Below, piece after piece: positions 24,600-33,601 of a DNA stretch of 64,000 nucleotides (positions within the stretch are counted from its first letter, which is position 1; each line of letters begins with the position of its first letter). The position numbers and the translations under genes are program-made. This stretch comes from Crossiella cryophila (GTDB lineage: Bacteria; Actinomycetota; Actinomycetes; Mycobacteriales; Pseudonocardiaceae), in assembly GCF_014204915.1 (NCBI RefSeq), contig NZ_JACHMH010000001.1, positions 1,550,001-1,614,000 of the forward strand, written 5' to 3'. The notes beneath the pieces were generated by a model that was not told the DNA's origin, did no database searches, and saw only the letters and a program-made list of their open reading frames with translations.

Positions 24600-25457
24600 T
24601 CACCCCTTCACCGCGCCCGCGGAGAGCCCGGTTACCAGGAATCGCTGGACGAGGTAGAACACGATCACCGCGGGGATCGCGACCAGGATCGATGCAGCGG
24701 CCAGATGGCCCCACTCGGTGCGGTTCTGCTGCACGAACACCTGCAGGCCGACCGCCAGCGTCTTGCTCTGATCGGCCGCGGACAGGAACGCCGAGGCGAA
24801 GGCGACCTCGCCCCAGGCGGTCAGGAAGGCGTAGAAGGCGGTCACCGCCAGGCCCGGCCGGGCCAGCGGCATGACCAGTCGCCAGAACACGCCGAAGTGC
24901 GAAAGTCCGTCGATTCGCCCGGCCTCGTCGATATCGGCCGGGATGGTGTCGAAGTAGCTCTTGAGCATGTAGGCGCAGAACGGGATCGCGGTGGTGCAGT
25001 AGATCAGCACCAGGCCGAGGCTGCTGCCCTGCAGGCCGAGGCTGAGCATGATGTTGTAGAGCGGCACGATCAGCACCGCGAACGGGAACATCTGGATGAG
25101 CAGGAAGCTCAGCATGGTGGCCCGGTAGCCGGGGAAGCGGAACCGGCTGACCGCGTACCCGGTGGTCGCGGACAGGAACACCGCGATCACCGTGGTCAGC
25201 GCGGCGATCAGCACCGAGTTGCCGAACCAGGACAGGAAGTCGCCCTTGGCCCCGGTGAGCACGTCGGTGTAGTTGCCGGTGGTGAACTCGTTGATCAGCT
25301 TCGGAGTGGGCTCCACCGCGCGCGAGTCCGGTTTGAACGAGGTGACCAGCACCCAGAACACCGGGAACACCGCGATCGCCGAGGCGAGCACCAGGGTGGC
25401 GTGCAGTCCGAAACTGGCCAGGGGGGAGCGCGCTCCGCGCTTGCGCTGTGTCGACAT
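24600..25457 (-). CDS. Maltose-type ABC transporter permease, MalG/LacG class
   Basis: 285 residues from ATG 25455-25457, which overlaps the malF-type stop by one base. Six TM helices; the EAA loop that contacts the ATPase is EAGRIDGLSHFGVFWRLVMPLARPGL. The C-terminal LSAGAVKG ending is standard for this class. Forms the inner-membrane channel together with the adjacent permease. Confidence 0.9.
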   Translation of the reverse strand: MSTQRKRGARSPLASFGLHATLVLASAIAVFPVFWVLVTSFKPDSRAVEPTPKLINEFTTGNYTDVLTGAKGDFLSWFGNSVLIAALTTVIAVFLSATTGYAVSRFRFPGYRATMLSFLLIQMFPFAVLIVPLYNIMLSLGLQGSSLGLVLIYCTTAIPFCAYMLKSYFDTIPADIDEAGRIDGLSHFGVFWRLVMPLARPGLAVTAFYAFLTAWGEVAFASAFLSAADQSKTLAVGLQVFVQQNRTEWGHLAAASILVAIPAVIVFYLVQRFLVTGLSAGAVKG

Positions 25458-26377
25458 CACCAGACCTCGCCTTGCTTGCGCAGTGCCCTGCGGTACGCCG
25501 AGGCGAACACCAGCAGCAGCGACAGGATCAGCACGCCGTAGGTGGAGGCGATCGCGTAGTCCCTGGAGGCGCCGGAGAAGAACCGCTCGAAGGCGTAGAT
25601 GACCAGGATGCGGGTGTTCGGGTTGATCCCGCCGGTGACCAGGTAGATCACCGCGAACATGTTGAAGGTCCAGATCGTGCCCAGCAGCACCACCGTGCTG
25701 GACACCGAGCGCAGACCGGGCAGCGTGATGTTGCGGAAGCGCTGCCAGGCGGAGGCGCCGTCGATCTCGGCGGCCTCGTACAGCTCGCCTGGGATGGACT
25801 GCAGCCCGCCGAGCAGGGCCACCATCATGAACGGCACGCCCAGCCAGACGTTCACGATGATCACCGCGACCAGGGCCAGATCGGACTGGCCCAGCCACAC
25901 CGGCTGCGGCAGCCCGACCGCGCCGAGCAGCTGGTTGATGATCCCGTACTGCGCGTTGAACATGTACTTCCAGGCGAACGCGCTGATGAAGGCGGGCACC
26001 GCCCAGGGCAGGATCAGCAGCACCCGGTACAGCCCGCGCCCGGCGATGCGCCGGTTGAGCAGCACCGCCAGGCCGAGGCCGATCGCGTAGTGGCAGAACA
26101 CGCTGGCGAAGGTCCAGATCAGCGTGCGCACCAGCACGGCCCAGAAGTCCCCGTAGGAGGGGTCCCCGGAGAGCACGTTGAGGTAGTTGGTCAGGCCGAC
26201 CCACTCGTAGGTGGCGGGCCGGTCCAGGATCGGGTTGGCGATCGTGGCTTCGTTGATGTTGGTGAAGCTGTAGTAGACGCCCTGTGCCAGTGGCAGCAGG
26301 ACGAGCACCCCGATCACCACCACGACCGGCAGCACCATCGCGTAGGCGTACCAGTGCCTGGCGAAGAAGTTCCGCAC
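25457..26377 (-). CDS. Maltose-type ABC transporter permease, MalF/LacF class
   Basis: 306 residues from GTG 26375-26377. Six or seven TM helices, starting YAYAMVLPVVVVIGVLVLLPLAQGVYYSFTN; EAA loop is EAAEIDGASAWQRFRNITLPGLR. It lacks the long periplasmic P2 loop of enterobacterial MalF, as usual in actinobacteria. Second gene of the binding protein-permease-permease operon; 32 bp separate it from the binding-protein gene. Confidence 0.9.
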   Translation of the reverse strand: MRNFFARHWYAYAMVLPVVVVIGVLVLLPLAQGVYYSFTNINEATIANPILDRPATYEWVGLTNYLNVLSGDPSYGDFWAVLVRTLIWTFASVFCHYAIGLGLAVLLNRRIAGRGLYRVLLILPWAVPAFISAFAWKYMFNAQYGIINQLLGAVGLPQPVWLGQSDLALVAVIIVNVWLGVPFMMVALLGGLQSIPGELYEAAEIDGASAWQRFRNITLPGLRSVSSTVVLLGTIWTFNMFAVIYLVTGGINPNTRILVIYAFERFFSGASRDYAIASTYGVLILSLLLVFASAYRRALRKQGEVW

Positions 26378-26409
26378 GACTAACTCATCTCTCCCCGAGG
26401 ACCCTCAGC

Positions 26410-27669
26410 TCAGGAGTAGTCCTTGACGACCTGGTCCTTGTAGGTCTTGGCGACCTCGTCCAGGGCGGCCTTGGCCGTCTTCTTGCCGGAGAGCACGTCC
26501 GCGTAGGCGATCTTGAGCGGGTCGAACAGCTCGCCGCCCTGCGGGATCCACGGGCGCGGGTGCGCCTTCTGCACCACCGGGGTGAACCCCGCGACCACCG
26601 GCTGCGCCTTGACCTCGGCGGACTCGTACGCCGACTTGCGGGTGGGCAGCAGGCCCAGCTCCTTGGCGATGCTCACCTGGGAGGCGGTGCTGGACATGCA
26701 CTGCACCAGCTTGATCGCGTTGTCCTTGGCCTTGCTGCCCTGGCGAACCACGTAGTCGTGCCCGCCGACCGGGGAGCTGCTGCCGGCCGGACCACCGGGG
26801 ACCGGCGCGATGCCCAGGTTGGCCGCATCCTTGAACGCGTCGCCCTTGAGCAGGTCCACCGCGGCCCACGGGCCGTCGATGACCATGGCGACCGCGCCGG
26901 TGGAGAAGGCGGCCTTCATGTTGGTGTTGGAGTTGGTCGGGTCCTGCGCGGTCTGCGCGGCCTTGGCGTCGAGCAGGCCCTTGGCCGTCTCCAGGCCCTT
27001 CACCGACTCCGGCGAGTTGACCAGGATCTTCTTGTTCGCGGTGTCCACCAGGTCACCGCCCTGGCTGTAGATGAACGGCAGCGCGTAGTAGCCGTCGTTG
27101 TTGATGAACAGCGTCTTCTCGCCGAGCTTGGCGCCGGCGGCCTTGACCTCGTCCCAGGTGGTCGGCACCGCGACACCGGCCTCGGCCAGCGCCTTCTTGT
27201 TGTAGTAGAGCGCCAGCGCGTCGGTGACCTGCGGGACGCCGTAGGTCTTGCCGTTGAACTTGGTCGAGCCCAGCGGCACCTCGAGGAAGTCCGCGGTGTC
27301 CTTGCCGAGCGCGGTGTCGGTCAGGTCGACCACCAGGCCGTTGTTGGCCAGCTCCGGCACCCAGGCCACCTCGGCCCGGAACACGTCCGCGCCCTGGCCG
27401 CCCTGCGCGCTGGTCTTGAAGTTGCTGCGGGCCTGGTCGAAGGCCACCGTCTCCACCGAGACCTGGTAGCCGTCCTTGCTGGCGCAGCCCTCCGCGATCT
27501 TCTTGAACACGGGGGACTCGTTGGGACCGCTGGTGTCCCAGTAGACGACCTTGTTGGGGTCGCCTGCCGCGCCGCCGCCACCGCAGGCGGTGAGGGTCAG
27601 CGCGCCGGCCAGGCCAAGGGTGGCGACCTGGACGAGCTTCGAAACCTGTCCTCGGGAAGTGCGTCGCAT
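26410..27669 (-). CDS. Maltose/oligosaccharide-binding lipoprotein (MalE-like)
   Basis: 419 residues from ATG 27667-27669 (MRRTSRGQVSKLVQ), after GGAGGG. Lipobox LTLTACGGG with Cys at about 28. The cluster D solute-binding fold shows VYWDTSGPNESPVFKKIAEGC, ADVFRAEVAWVPELA, LALYYNKKALAEAGV, TTWDEVKAAGAKL and AMVIDGPWAAVDLLKGD; the family is closest to MalE/AglE-type proteins of Streptomyces (maltose, maltodextrin or alpha-glucosides). Divergent from its probable LacI repressor, with matching operators on both sides of the intergenic region. First gene of the importer operon. Confidence 0.88.
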   Translation of the reverse strand: MRRTSRGQVSKLVQVATLGLAGALTLTACGGGGAAGDPNKVVYWDTSGPNESPVFKKIAEGCASKDGYQVSVETVAFDQARSNFKTSAQGGQGADVFRAEVAWVPELANNGLVVDLTDTALGKDTADFLEVPLGSTKFNGKTYGVPQVTDALALYYNKKALAEAGVAVPTTWDEVKAAGAKLGEKTLFINNDGYYALPFIYSQGGDLVDTANKKILVNSPESVKGLETAKGLLDAKAAQTAQDPTNSNTNMKAAFSTGAVAMVIDGPWAAVDLLKGDAFKDAANLGIAPVPGGPAGSSSPVGGHDYVVRQGSKAKDNAIKLVQCMSSTASQVSIAKELGLLPTRKSAYESAEVKAQPVVAGFTPVVQKAHPRPWIPQGGELFDPLKIAYADVLSGKKTAKAALDEVAKTYKDQVVKDYS

Positions 27670-27706
27670 CGTTGCTGTCGTTCCCTCCGGTACCCGCTGC
27701 ATCTTT

Positions 27707-27718
27707 GCAAGCTTTTGC
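27707..27718. promoter_or_regulatory. LacI-type operator, importer side
   Basis: GCAAGCTTTTGC, an inverted repeat (GCAA/TTGC) 38 bases before the binding-protein start. It has the TTGCAA-N-TTGCAA character of MalR/AglR operators and pairs with the site at 27826-27837. Confidence 0.55.
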
Positions 27719-27825
27719 GTTGAGGCTGACGCGGATTTCATACCCAATGCCCTGGTTTGGTCAAGGTCTGACGCGTAACCAAGCCGTAACGGGGGTAGCT
27801 GACAGCTCCACTTGGACCAGTGATT

Positions 27826-27837
27826 GCAAAAACTTGC
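27826..27837. promoter_or_regulatory. LacI-type operator, regulator side
   Basis: GCAAAAACTTGC, GCAA/TTGC arms, 23 bases before the LacI-regulator start. Together with the site 119 bp away it suggests one repressor controlling both divergent promoters, possibly through DNA looping. Confidence 0.55.
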
Positions 27838-27860
27838 TGTGGCGTGCAGGCTGTCGGCTC

Positions 27861-28919
27861 GTGACGGGACTTGCCGATATCGCGCGTGCGGCCGGGGTCA
27901 GCATCTCCACGGTCAGCCGGGTGCTGAACCGGCGGGCCGGGGTCAACGAGGCCACCCGGCAACGGGTGCTCGGGGTGCTCGCGGACCTGCCCTACACCCC
28001 GCGCGGCCTGGGCGCGCTGCAACGCACCGGCGTGATCGGCCTGCTCGTGCCCGAGCTGTCCAACCCGGTCTTCCCCGCCTTCGCCGAGGCGCTGGAGACC
28101 AGGGCGGCGCGCGCCGGGTACGGCTCACTGCTGTGCAACACCCGCTCGGCCAGCCTGCGCGCCGACGGCGCCGACCACAACGGCGAGAGCCGGGAGCTGG
28201 TCGAGGAGGAATATGTCCGGATGCTGCTCGCCCGCGGCGTCGAGGGCATGGTCTTCGTCTCCCCGGAGATCACCAACGCCGAGGACGGCGGCGCGGGCTA
28301 CTACGGGAAACTGCTGGCCGACGGCGTGCAGATGGTCTTCGTCAACGGCGGCGCGCCCGCGCTGGACGTGCCGGATGTGACCGTGGACGAACAGGTCGCC
28401 GGCTACCTGGCCACCCGGCACCTGGTCGAACTCGGACACCGGCGGATCGGCTTCGTCTGCGGCCCGGCCCGCTCACTGCCCTCCCGGCTCAAGCGCGCGG
28501 GCTGGTCCGCGGCCCTGGAGGAGGCCGGACTGCCCGCCGACCCCGGACTGATCGCGCACGCCCCCTACGGCGCGGCCGGCGGCGCCACCGCGATGAGCGC
28601 GCTGCTCGACGGCCCGCGCCCCAGCGCGGTGATCTGCTCCTCCGACCACATGGCCCTCGGCGCCATGCGCGAGGCGCACCGGCGCGGACTCAGCGTGCCC
28701 GCCGAGTTGTCCATCGTCGGCTTCGACGACATCCCCCTGGCCGCCTACTGCTCGCCCGCGCTGACCACCCTCGCGCAGCCGATCGAGGAGATGGCCAGGG
28801 CCGCGGTGGACGAATTGGTCCAGCGGCTCAACCCGGCGATCCGGCGTGGCGGCGGCAGTTACAGCCGGGTGTTCCGGCCGAAGCTGGTGGTCAGGGAGTC
28901 GACCGCGCCGCCGTCCTGA
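27861..28919 (+). CDS. LacI-family repressor of the maltose-type importer
   Basis: 352 residues from GTG 27861; the longer open frame would cross the operators. Residues 2-28 are the LacI helix-turn-helix and hinge (TGLADIARAAGVSISTVSRVLNRRAGV). The periplasmic-binding-like effector domain follows (TGVIGLLVPELSNPVFPAFAEAL, HLVELGHRRIGFVCGP, AVICSSDHMALGAMREAHRRGL, SIVGFDDIPLAAYCSPALTTL). By position and paired operators it controls the divergent importer and itself, releasing DNA on binding a sugar. Similar in arrangement to MalR and AglR of Streptomyces. Confidence 0.88.
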   Translation: MTGLADIARAAGVSISTVSRVLNRRAGVNEATRQRVLGVLADLPYTPRGLGALQRTGVIGLLVPELSNPVFPAFAEALETRAARAGYGSLLCNTRSASLRADGADHNGESRELVEEEYVRMLLARGVEGMVFVSPEITNAEDGGAGYYGKLLADGVQMVFVNGGAPALDVPDVTVDEQVAGYLATRHLVELGHRRIGFVCGPARSLPSRLKRAGWSAALEEAGLPADPGLIAHAPYGAAGGATAMSALLDGPRPSAVICSSDHMALGAMREAHRRGLSVPAELSIVGFDDIPLAAYCSPALTTLAQPIEEMARAAVDELVQRLNPAIRRGGGSYSRVFRPKLVVRESTAPPS

Positions 28920-28926
28920 CCTCTGA

Positions 28927-28942
28927 GATGGTCTAAACCAAT
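28927..28942. promoter_or_regulatory. Dre-like palindrome between two LacI genes
   Basis: GATGGTCTAAACCAAT keeps the TGGTCTA-ACCA core of DasR sites (12 of 16 positions). It is 100 bases before the second LacI gene. GGTTCTGAACC at 29016-29026, nearer the start, is a separate palindrome that could be an autoregulatory LacI site. Confidence 0.45.
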
Positions 28943-29042
28943 CTGATCAGGGGTCACTCGAATGAGCTGGTCTTTCCTGGCTCTGAACACAGCTTGGTCA
29001 CCCAGGCTTCACTAGGTGGTTCTGAACCGTTACGGTCACTTC

Positions 29043-30143
29043 ATGGCGCGGTCTTTGAACGCGCGGCGCCCCGCGACACTGGCGTCGCTGGCAGCAGAAC
29101 TCGGGGTCTCCCGCACAACGGTCTCCAACGCCTACAACCGGCCGGACCAGCTCTCGCCGGAACTGCGGCGCAGGGTGCTGGAAACAGCCCGCAGGCTGGG
29201 CTATCCGGGGCCGGACCCGGTGGCGCGCTCACTGCGCACCCGCAAGGCGGGCGCGGTCGGGCTGCTGCTCACCGAGAACCTCTCCTACGCCTTCCGCGAC
29301 CCAGCGGCCATCGCCTTCCTCGAAGGACTGGCGCTGGCCTGCGAGGACGCCGGCACCGGGCTGATGCTGGTGCCCGCGAGCCCCGAGCGCGAGGACGTGG
29401 CCGCGGTGCACCGGGCCGGGGTGGACGGCTTCGTCGTCTACTCGGTGCCCGATGACGACCCGCACCTGGCCGCGGTGCTGGAGCGCCCGGTGCCCACCGT
29501 GGTCTGCGACCAGCCCGAGATCGGCACCGTGGACCGGGTCGGCATCGACGACCGCGGCGCGATGGGCCGGATGGCCAGGCACCTGATCGAACTGGGCCAC
29601 CGCCGGATCGGCGTGATCTGCATGCGGCTGGCCCGCGATCGCAACGACAGCTTCGTCCCGGTGCACCGCCAGCACGAGGCGCACTTCCACGTGCAGCGCG
29701 CCCGGCTGGAGGCGCTGGCCACCGAGTTCACCTCGGCAGGCGTGGACTGGACCGGCGTGCCGGTGGTGGAGCGCTTCGACCACACCATCGCCTCCGGCTC
29801 CACCGCGGCCGCCCAGCTGCTCGACCGCGATCCGGAGATCACCGCGATCATCTGCACCTCCGACATCCTCGGACTGGGTGCGCTGGCCGAGGCGCAGCGG
29901 CGTGGGCTGCGGGTGCCGCAGGACCTGACCGTGACCGGTTTCGACGGCATCCCGGAGGCCGAGCGCCTCGGACTGACCACGGTCCGCCAGCCGGTGCTGG
30001 AGAAGGGCAGGGCCGCGGGCCGGTTGCTGCTGGACACGGTGGACCCCGGCAGGCCGCGCACGGTCACCCTGGACACCGAACTGATCGTGGGCACCAGCTC
30101 GGGCGCGCCTAAGCCAGCCGCTCAGCAGTGGTACGGCCCCTGA
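29043..30143 (+). CDS. LacI-family transcription regulator
   Basis: 366 residues from ATG 29043. Helix-turn-helix TLASLAAELGVSRTTVSNAYNRPDQLS near the N-terminus, then the effector domain (GAVGLLLTENLSYAFRDPAAIAFLEG, HLIELGHRRIGVICMRL, ITAIICTSDILGLGALAEAQRRGL, TVTGFDGIPEAERLGLTTVRQP). The TVSNAYNRP recognition helix differs from the sugar-repressor TVSRVLN type, so it should bind another operator class. No dedicated target gene is adjacent; its 3' end overlaps the pentapeptide gene by 35 bp. Confidence 0.85.
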   Translation: MARSLNARRPATLASLAAELGVSRTTVSNAYNRPDQLSPELRRRVLETARRLGYPGPDPVARSLRTRKAGAVGLLLTENLSYAFRDPAAIAFLEGLALACEDAGTGLMLVPASPEREDVAAVHRAGVDGFVVYSVPDDDPHLAAVLERPVPTVVCDQPEIGTVDRVGIDDRGAMGRMARHLIELGHRRIGVICMRLARDRNDSFVPVHRQHEAHFHVQRARLEALATEFTSAGVDWTGVPVVERFDHTIASGSTAAAQLLDRDPEITAIICTSDILGLGALAEAQRRGLRVPQDLTVTGFDGIPEAERLGLTTVRQPVLEKGRAAGRLLLDTVDPGRPRTVTLDTELIVGTSSGAPKPAAQQWYGP

Positions 30144-31329
30144 CCTCGAGCACCTTGCCCTTGCGGTCCAGCACCGCGCGCCAGCCCCGGGGCAGCCGAA
30201 GCCGGTCCTCGGGGTTGGTCAGCTCGACGTTCTGCATGCCAAGCACCTCGCCGATGTCGGCCAGGTCCAGGTTCAGCGTCTCGATGGTCGATTCGTCGAA
30301 CAGTGCGGCGCGTTTGAACACCGCGCTTTCCAGGTTGACGTATTTGAACGCCTTGATGAAGCTGAAGATCGCGTCATCGTGGAATTGCGTTTCGGCGGCC
30401 TGCACCTCGCCGTGGAACTCCGAGGTGCTGAAACTCGCCTTTCCGTAGAAGTGACTGCCGGTCAGCTCGACGGTGCCGATGAAGGTGACCGCGTCCAGGG
30501 TGAATCCGGCGTACATCTCCGCGTCGGTGGCGCTGAAGGTCTCCACCCGGCATTTGGTCAGCGCGAAGTTCTCCAGCACCGCACCGGTGAGGTCCAGGCT
30601 GCACACCACCTCTTCCGGGGCGTTGCGCAGGATCTCCGCGATCAGCCGTTGCGCGGCCAGCCTGACCTGGCGCTCCCGGTCATCCGCCCTGGTCTGGTCG
30701 TCCTCGACCCCCGGCAGTTTCTTGGGCTCCTTGATCGGCTGGATGTCATCGCCGGCGAGCTGGTCCCGCAGGGCCCCGTACCGCTTGTGCTGGAACGGAC
30801 GGCGCAGGTAGGAGCAGAGCACGTCCACCACGGTCTGGGTGCGGCCGGGATGCGCACGGGCCAGGCCGACCAGCGCGTGCAGCGCGCCCACCCGAACCTG
30901 GTCGGCCTCGTGCCCGAGCAGCTCCACCGAGCGGGCGAAGCGCTCGTCGGCCACCCGCTCCCGGTCGTGCACGGCCCGCACGCGTTCCAGTTCCTGGCGG
31001 GCGACCTCCACGGTCTGCCGGTCCCGCTCGATCTCCCGCCGGTCCTCCTCGGTCCGCCGCCGCCGGTCGTTGAGCCACAACGCGTACAGCGCGATCAGCG
31101 CGCCGGAGGCCACCCCGCCGGTCTTGAGCGCCTCGGCCCGCCCTGCCCCCGGATCGGAGCTGAGCAGCCAGCCGACGGCCAGCCCGAGCACGCCGATCGC
31201 ACCGGCGATGGTGGCGCCGAGCATGACGCTCTGCTTGTCCTTGTCCGCCCGCCGGGCGCGCACGATCAGCAGCACGGTCGCGGTCACCAGACCCGCCGCG
31301 CCACCGCCGATCCACAGCCAGGGCTCCAT
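30109..31329 (-). CDS. Pentapeptide-repeat-like membrane protein
   Basis: 406 residues from ATG 31327-31329 (the longer frame to 31410 lacks a ribosome binding site). Three hydrophobic helices (about 4-24, 36-56, 71-86) are followed by a charged coiled-coil (RRRRTEEDRREIERDRQTVEVARQELERVRAVHDRE), an ARM-like helical part with VRVGALHALVGLARAHPGRTQTVVDVLCSYLRRPF, and a C-terminal right-handed beta-helix of degenerate pentapeptide repeats (SLDLTGAVLENFALTKC, ELTGSHFYGKASFSTSEFHGEVQAAETQFHDDAIF, VNLESAVFKRAALF). Common but uncharacterised in actinomycetes; probably a membrane-tethered scaffold. Divergent from the tetR gene. Confidence 0.75.
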   Translation of the reverse strand: MEPWLWIGGGAAGLVTATVLLIVRARRADKDKQSVMLGATIAGAIGVLGLAVGWLLSSDPGAGRAEALKTGGVASGALIALYALWLNDRRRRTEEDRREIERDRQTVEVARQELERVRAVHDRERVADERFARSVELLGHEADQVRVGALHALVGLARAHPGRTQTVVDVLCSYLRRPFQHKRYGALRDQLAGDDIQPIKEPKKLPGVEDDQTRADDRERQVRLAAQRLIAEILRNAPEEVVCSLDLTGAVLENFALTKCRVETFSATDAEMYAGFTLDAVTFIGTVELTGSHFYGKASFSTSEFHGEVQAAETQFHDDAIFSFIKAFKYVNLESAVFKRAALFDESTIETLNLDLADIGEVLGMQNVELTNPEDRLRLPRGWRAVLDRKGKVLEVRGRTTAERLA

Positions 31330-31477
31330 GTCCAGATTGTCTCTCCCGATCTGCCGTTCCTCCTGGTGAAGGATGTTTTTCCACCCGGACGGCCGAGAGA
31401 ATGAACTCACAATTCGGCCGATGCTGTCGAATTGTCAACGTGCGCCTTCGTAAATCCAGCCGGTTATCCTTGCCGCT

Positions 31478-32101
31478 ATGACTCAGGCGCCGCGCACACG
31501 GGGCAGGCTGAACCGGTCGCTGGTGCTGACCAAGGCCATCGAGCTGATGGACGCCGAGGGTGTGGACGGCCTCACCATCCGCGCCCTGGCCACCGCGCTG
31601 GGCGCCAAGCCGATGGCGATCTACACCTACTTCGCCGGCAAGGACGAGCTGTTCACCGCGGCCTACGCGGAGCTGGTCGCGGGCATCCCGCTGCCCGGGA
31701 TCGAGGACGGGATCGCCGGGCTGAAGCAGAACCTGCGGGCGCACCGGGCGGTCATGCTGGCCCATCCCTGCGTACTGCAGCTGGTGCTGCGGCTGGGCAG
31801 GCCGACCGAGTACAACCTGCGGCTGAACGAGGCCGCCTTCGGCGTGCTGCTGCACCTCGGGCTGGCCCCGAGGGAGGCGCTGCTGCGGGCCATGGCGGCG
31901 AGCTGGCTGGCCCTGGGCAGCGCCACCAACAGCACCTCCCGGCTGGCCACCAACCCCGTTGTGCTGCCGACCGCGGCGGACTTCCCGCCGGAAACGCACC
32001 CGGCCCTGCACGCGGTGCTGTCGGTGCTGCCCGGCCTCGACGACGCGGAGCTGTTCGAGGCCGGGCTGGACCTGGTGCTCGGCCCTACTTCCGACAGGTG
32101 A
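31478..32101 (+). CDS. TetR-family transcription regulator (TetR_C_1 type)
   Basis: 207 residues. N-terminal HTH: LNRSLVLTKAIELMDAEGVDGLTIRALATALGAKPMAIYTYFAGKDELFTAAYAELV. The rest fits the tetracycline-repressor C-terminal class. ATG 31478. It converges on the peptidase gene with a 17-bp 3' overlap and is divergent from the pentapeptide protein gene, its most likely regulatory target besides itself. Confidence 0.85.
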   Translation: MTQAPRTRGRLNRSLVLTKAIELMDAEGVDGLTIRALATALGAKPMAIYTYFAGKDELFTAAYAELVAGIPLPGIEDGIAGLKQNLRAHRAVMLAHPCVLQLVLRLGRPTEYNLRLNEAAFGVLLHLGLAPREALLRAMAASWLALGSATNSTSRLATNPVVLPTAADFPPETHPALHAVLSVLPGLDDAELFEAGLDLVLGPTSDR

Positions 32102-33548
32102 CGTCCTTGGCGGGCAGTGCGCCGCCGAGCAGGTAGCGGGTCACCTCGCCGTCCACGCAGGCGTTGCCGTAGCGGGCGTAGAGGCCGTGCATGCGGGCAT
32201 CGGTCAGGGTCACCAGCCGGGCCTGCTCACCGAGCATCCGGCGCATGCTGACCGCCCCGGAGTACGGGGTGGCCGAGTCCCCGGTGGCCCCGACCACCAG
32301 CGAGCTGTGCCTGGCCGCCCTGATCCGGGTGGTCGGCTCCAGCGGCCGGTGCGGCCAGTACGCGCACGGCCCGATCCCGGCCGCGGCCGCGCCGAAGAAC
32401 GGGTACCGCTTGGCGTCCACCGCCGATTCCACCGCGTACCTGGCCGGGTTCCGGTCCCAGTCCGCGTCGGTGCACTGCACGGCGAGGAAGACCGAGACGA
32501 AGTTGTCCGCGGGGAAGGTGGCCAGCACCGCGTCCAGGAAGCCACGCACCGCAGGGTCACTCAGCTGCCCGTCGGCCAGATCGGCGACCAGTCCGGCGAG
32601 CACCGGATCGCTGTGGTCGTTGTACAGCACCAGCCTGCTGACCTCGCGCAGGGTGTTGCCGTCCAGCTGGAGCTGCCCGTACCGCACCGGCCGCTCGTCC
32701 AGCGCCCGCTCCAGCTTCGCGTAGTGCGCGCGCACCGCCGCCACGGTCGCGCCGAAGTGATAGGTGGCGTCCTGGCCGGCGGCCCAGTCCACCCAGTCCG
32801 CGAACGCGGTCTCCGCGGCCGGACCCCAGCCCCGGTTCATCCCGTGCCAGACCTTGGCCGGGTCGATCGCCCCGTCCAGCACCATCCGGTCCACCCGGTC
32901 CGGGAAGAGCTGGCCGTAGACCGCGCCCAGGTAGGTGCCGTAGGACCCGCCGTAGAAGCTGATCCGCGCCTCGCCGAGCCCGGCCCGGATGACGTCCAGA
33001 TCCCGTGCGGCATTGCGGGTGGAGGCGAAGGGCAACAGGTCCCCGGCCGCCCGCTGGCACTGCTCGGCGACCTTCCTGGCCTCCCGCGCCTCGGCCGCGA
33101 ACCCGCCGGGCCCAGGCAACCGCGGCCACAACGCGTCGAACACGGTCCCGGTGAACCCGCAGGAGAGCGGACTGCTCCTGCCGACGAACCGGGGGTCGAA
33201 CCCGATCAGGTCGTACCGGTCGAGCACGTCCTTGGGGAAGGTCTGCGCCACCCCCAACGGCATGTCCAGTCCACTGCCACCAGGCCCACCCGGGTTGACC
33301 AGCAACACCCCGCGCCGCTTGGCCGGATCGGCGGCCTTGATCCGGGAGATCGCCAGGTCCACGGTCTTGCCGCCCGGAGACCGGTAGTCCAGCGGGGCAC
33401 GCAGGGTGGCGCAGTCCAGTGGGGTGGCCGGGTTCCCGTCGCAGTCCGTCCACTGTGGACTCTGCGGCGCCGCGGTCAGCGGCGGGGACAGGGAAAGCGC
33501 CAGGAGCGCCGTCAGGGATGCCACGAACGCGGCACGGCTGGTACGCAT
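32085..33548 (-). CDS. Secreted alpha/beta-hydrolase, tripeptidyl aminopeptidase type
   Basis: 487 residues. Signal peptide MRTSRAAFVASLTALLALSL with cleavage near TAAPQS. The core shows the oxyanion region VLLVNPGGPGGSGLD (83-95), DLIGFDPRFVGRSSPLSC, and the nucleophile elbow FYGGSYGTYLG (Ser202). The C-terminal TAP-like domain contains HSSLVVGATGDSATPYSGAVSMRRML (acid) and TLTDARMHGLYARYGNACV (His). SlpD/SlpE/TAP-like enzymes of Streptomyces release tripeptides from secreted proteins. Exported, single gene. Contains a GTCCAnnnTGGAC palindrome copy near its 5' end. Confidence 0.87.
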   Translation of the reverse strand: MRTSRAAFVASLTALLALSLSPPLTAAPQSPQWTDCDGNPATPLDCATLRAPLDYRSPGGKTVDLAISRIKAADPAKRRGVLLVNPGGPGGSGLDMPLGVAQTFPKDVLDRYDLIGFDPRFVGRSSPLSCGFTGTVFDALWPRLPGPGGFAAEAREARKVAEQCQRAAGDLLPFASTRNAARDLDVIRAGLGEARISFYGGSYGTYLGAVYGQLFPDRVDRMVLDGAIDPAKVWHGMNRGWGPAAETAFADWVDWAAGQDATYHFGATVAAVRAHYAKLERALDERPVRYGQLQLDGNTLREVSRLVLYNDHSDPVLAGLVADLADGQLSDPAVRGFLDAVLATFPADNFVSVFLAVQCTDADWDRNPARYAVESAVDAKRYPFFGAAAAGIGPCAYWPHRPLEPTTRIRAARHSSLVVGATGDSATPYSGAVSMRRMLGEQARLVTLTDARMHGLYARYGNACVDGEVTRYLLGGALPAKDVTCRK

Positions 33549-33601
33549 GCTTCCGAAATTACGGGACGGCCTAGTTTTTGCCGTCGGCCGTAAGAAGGGT
33601 T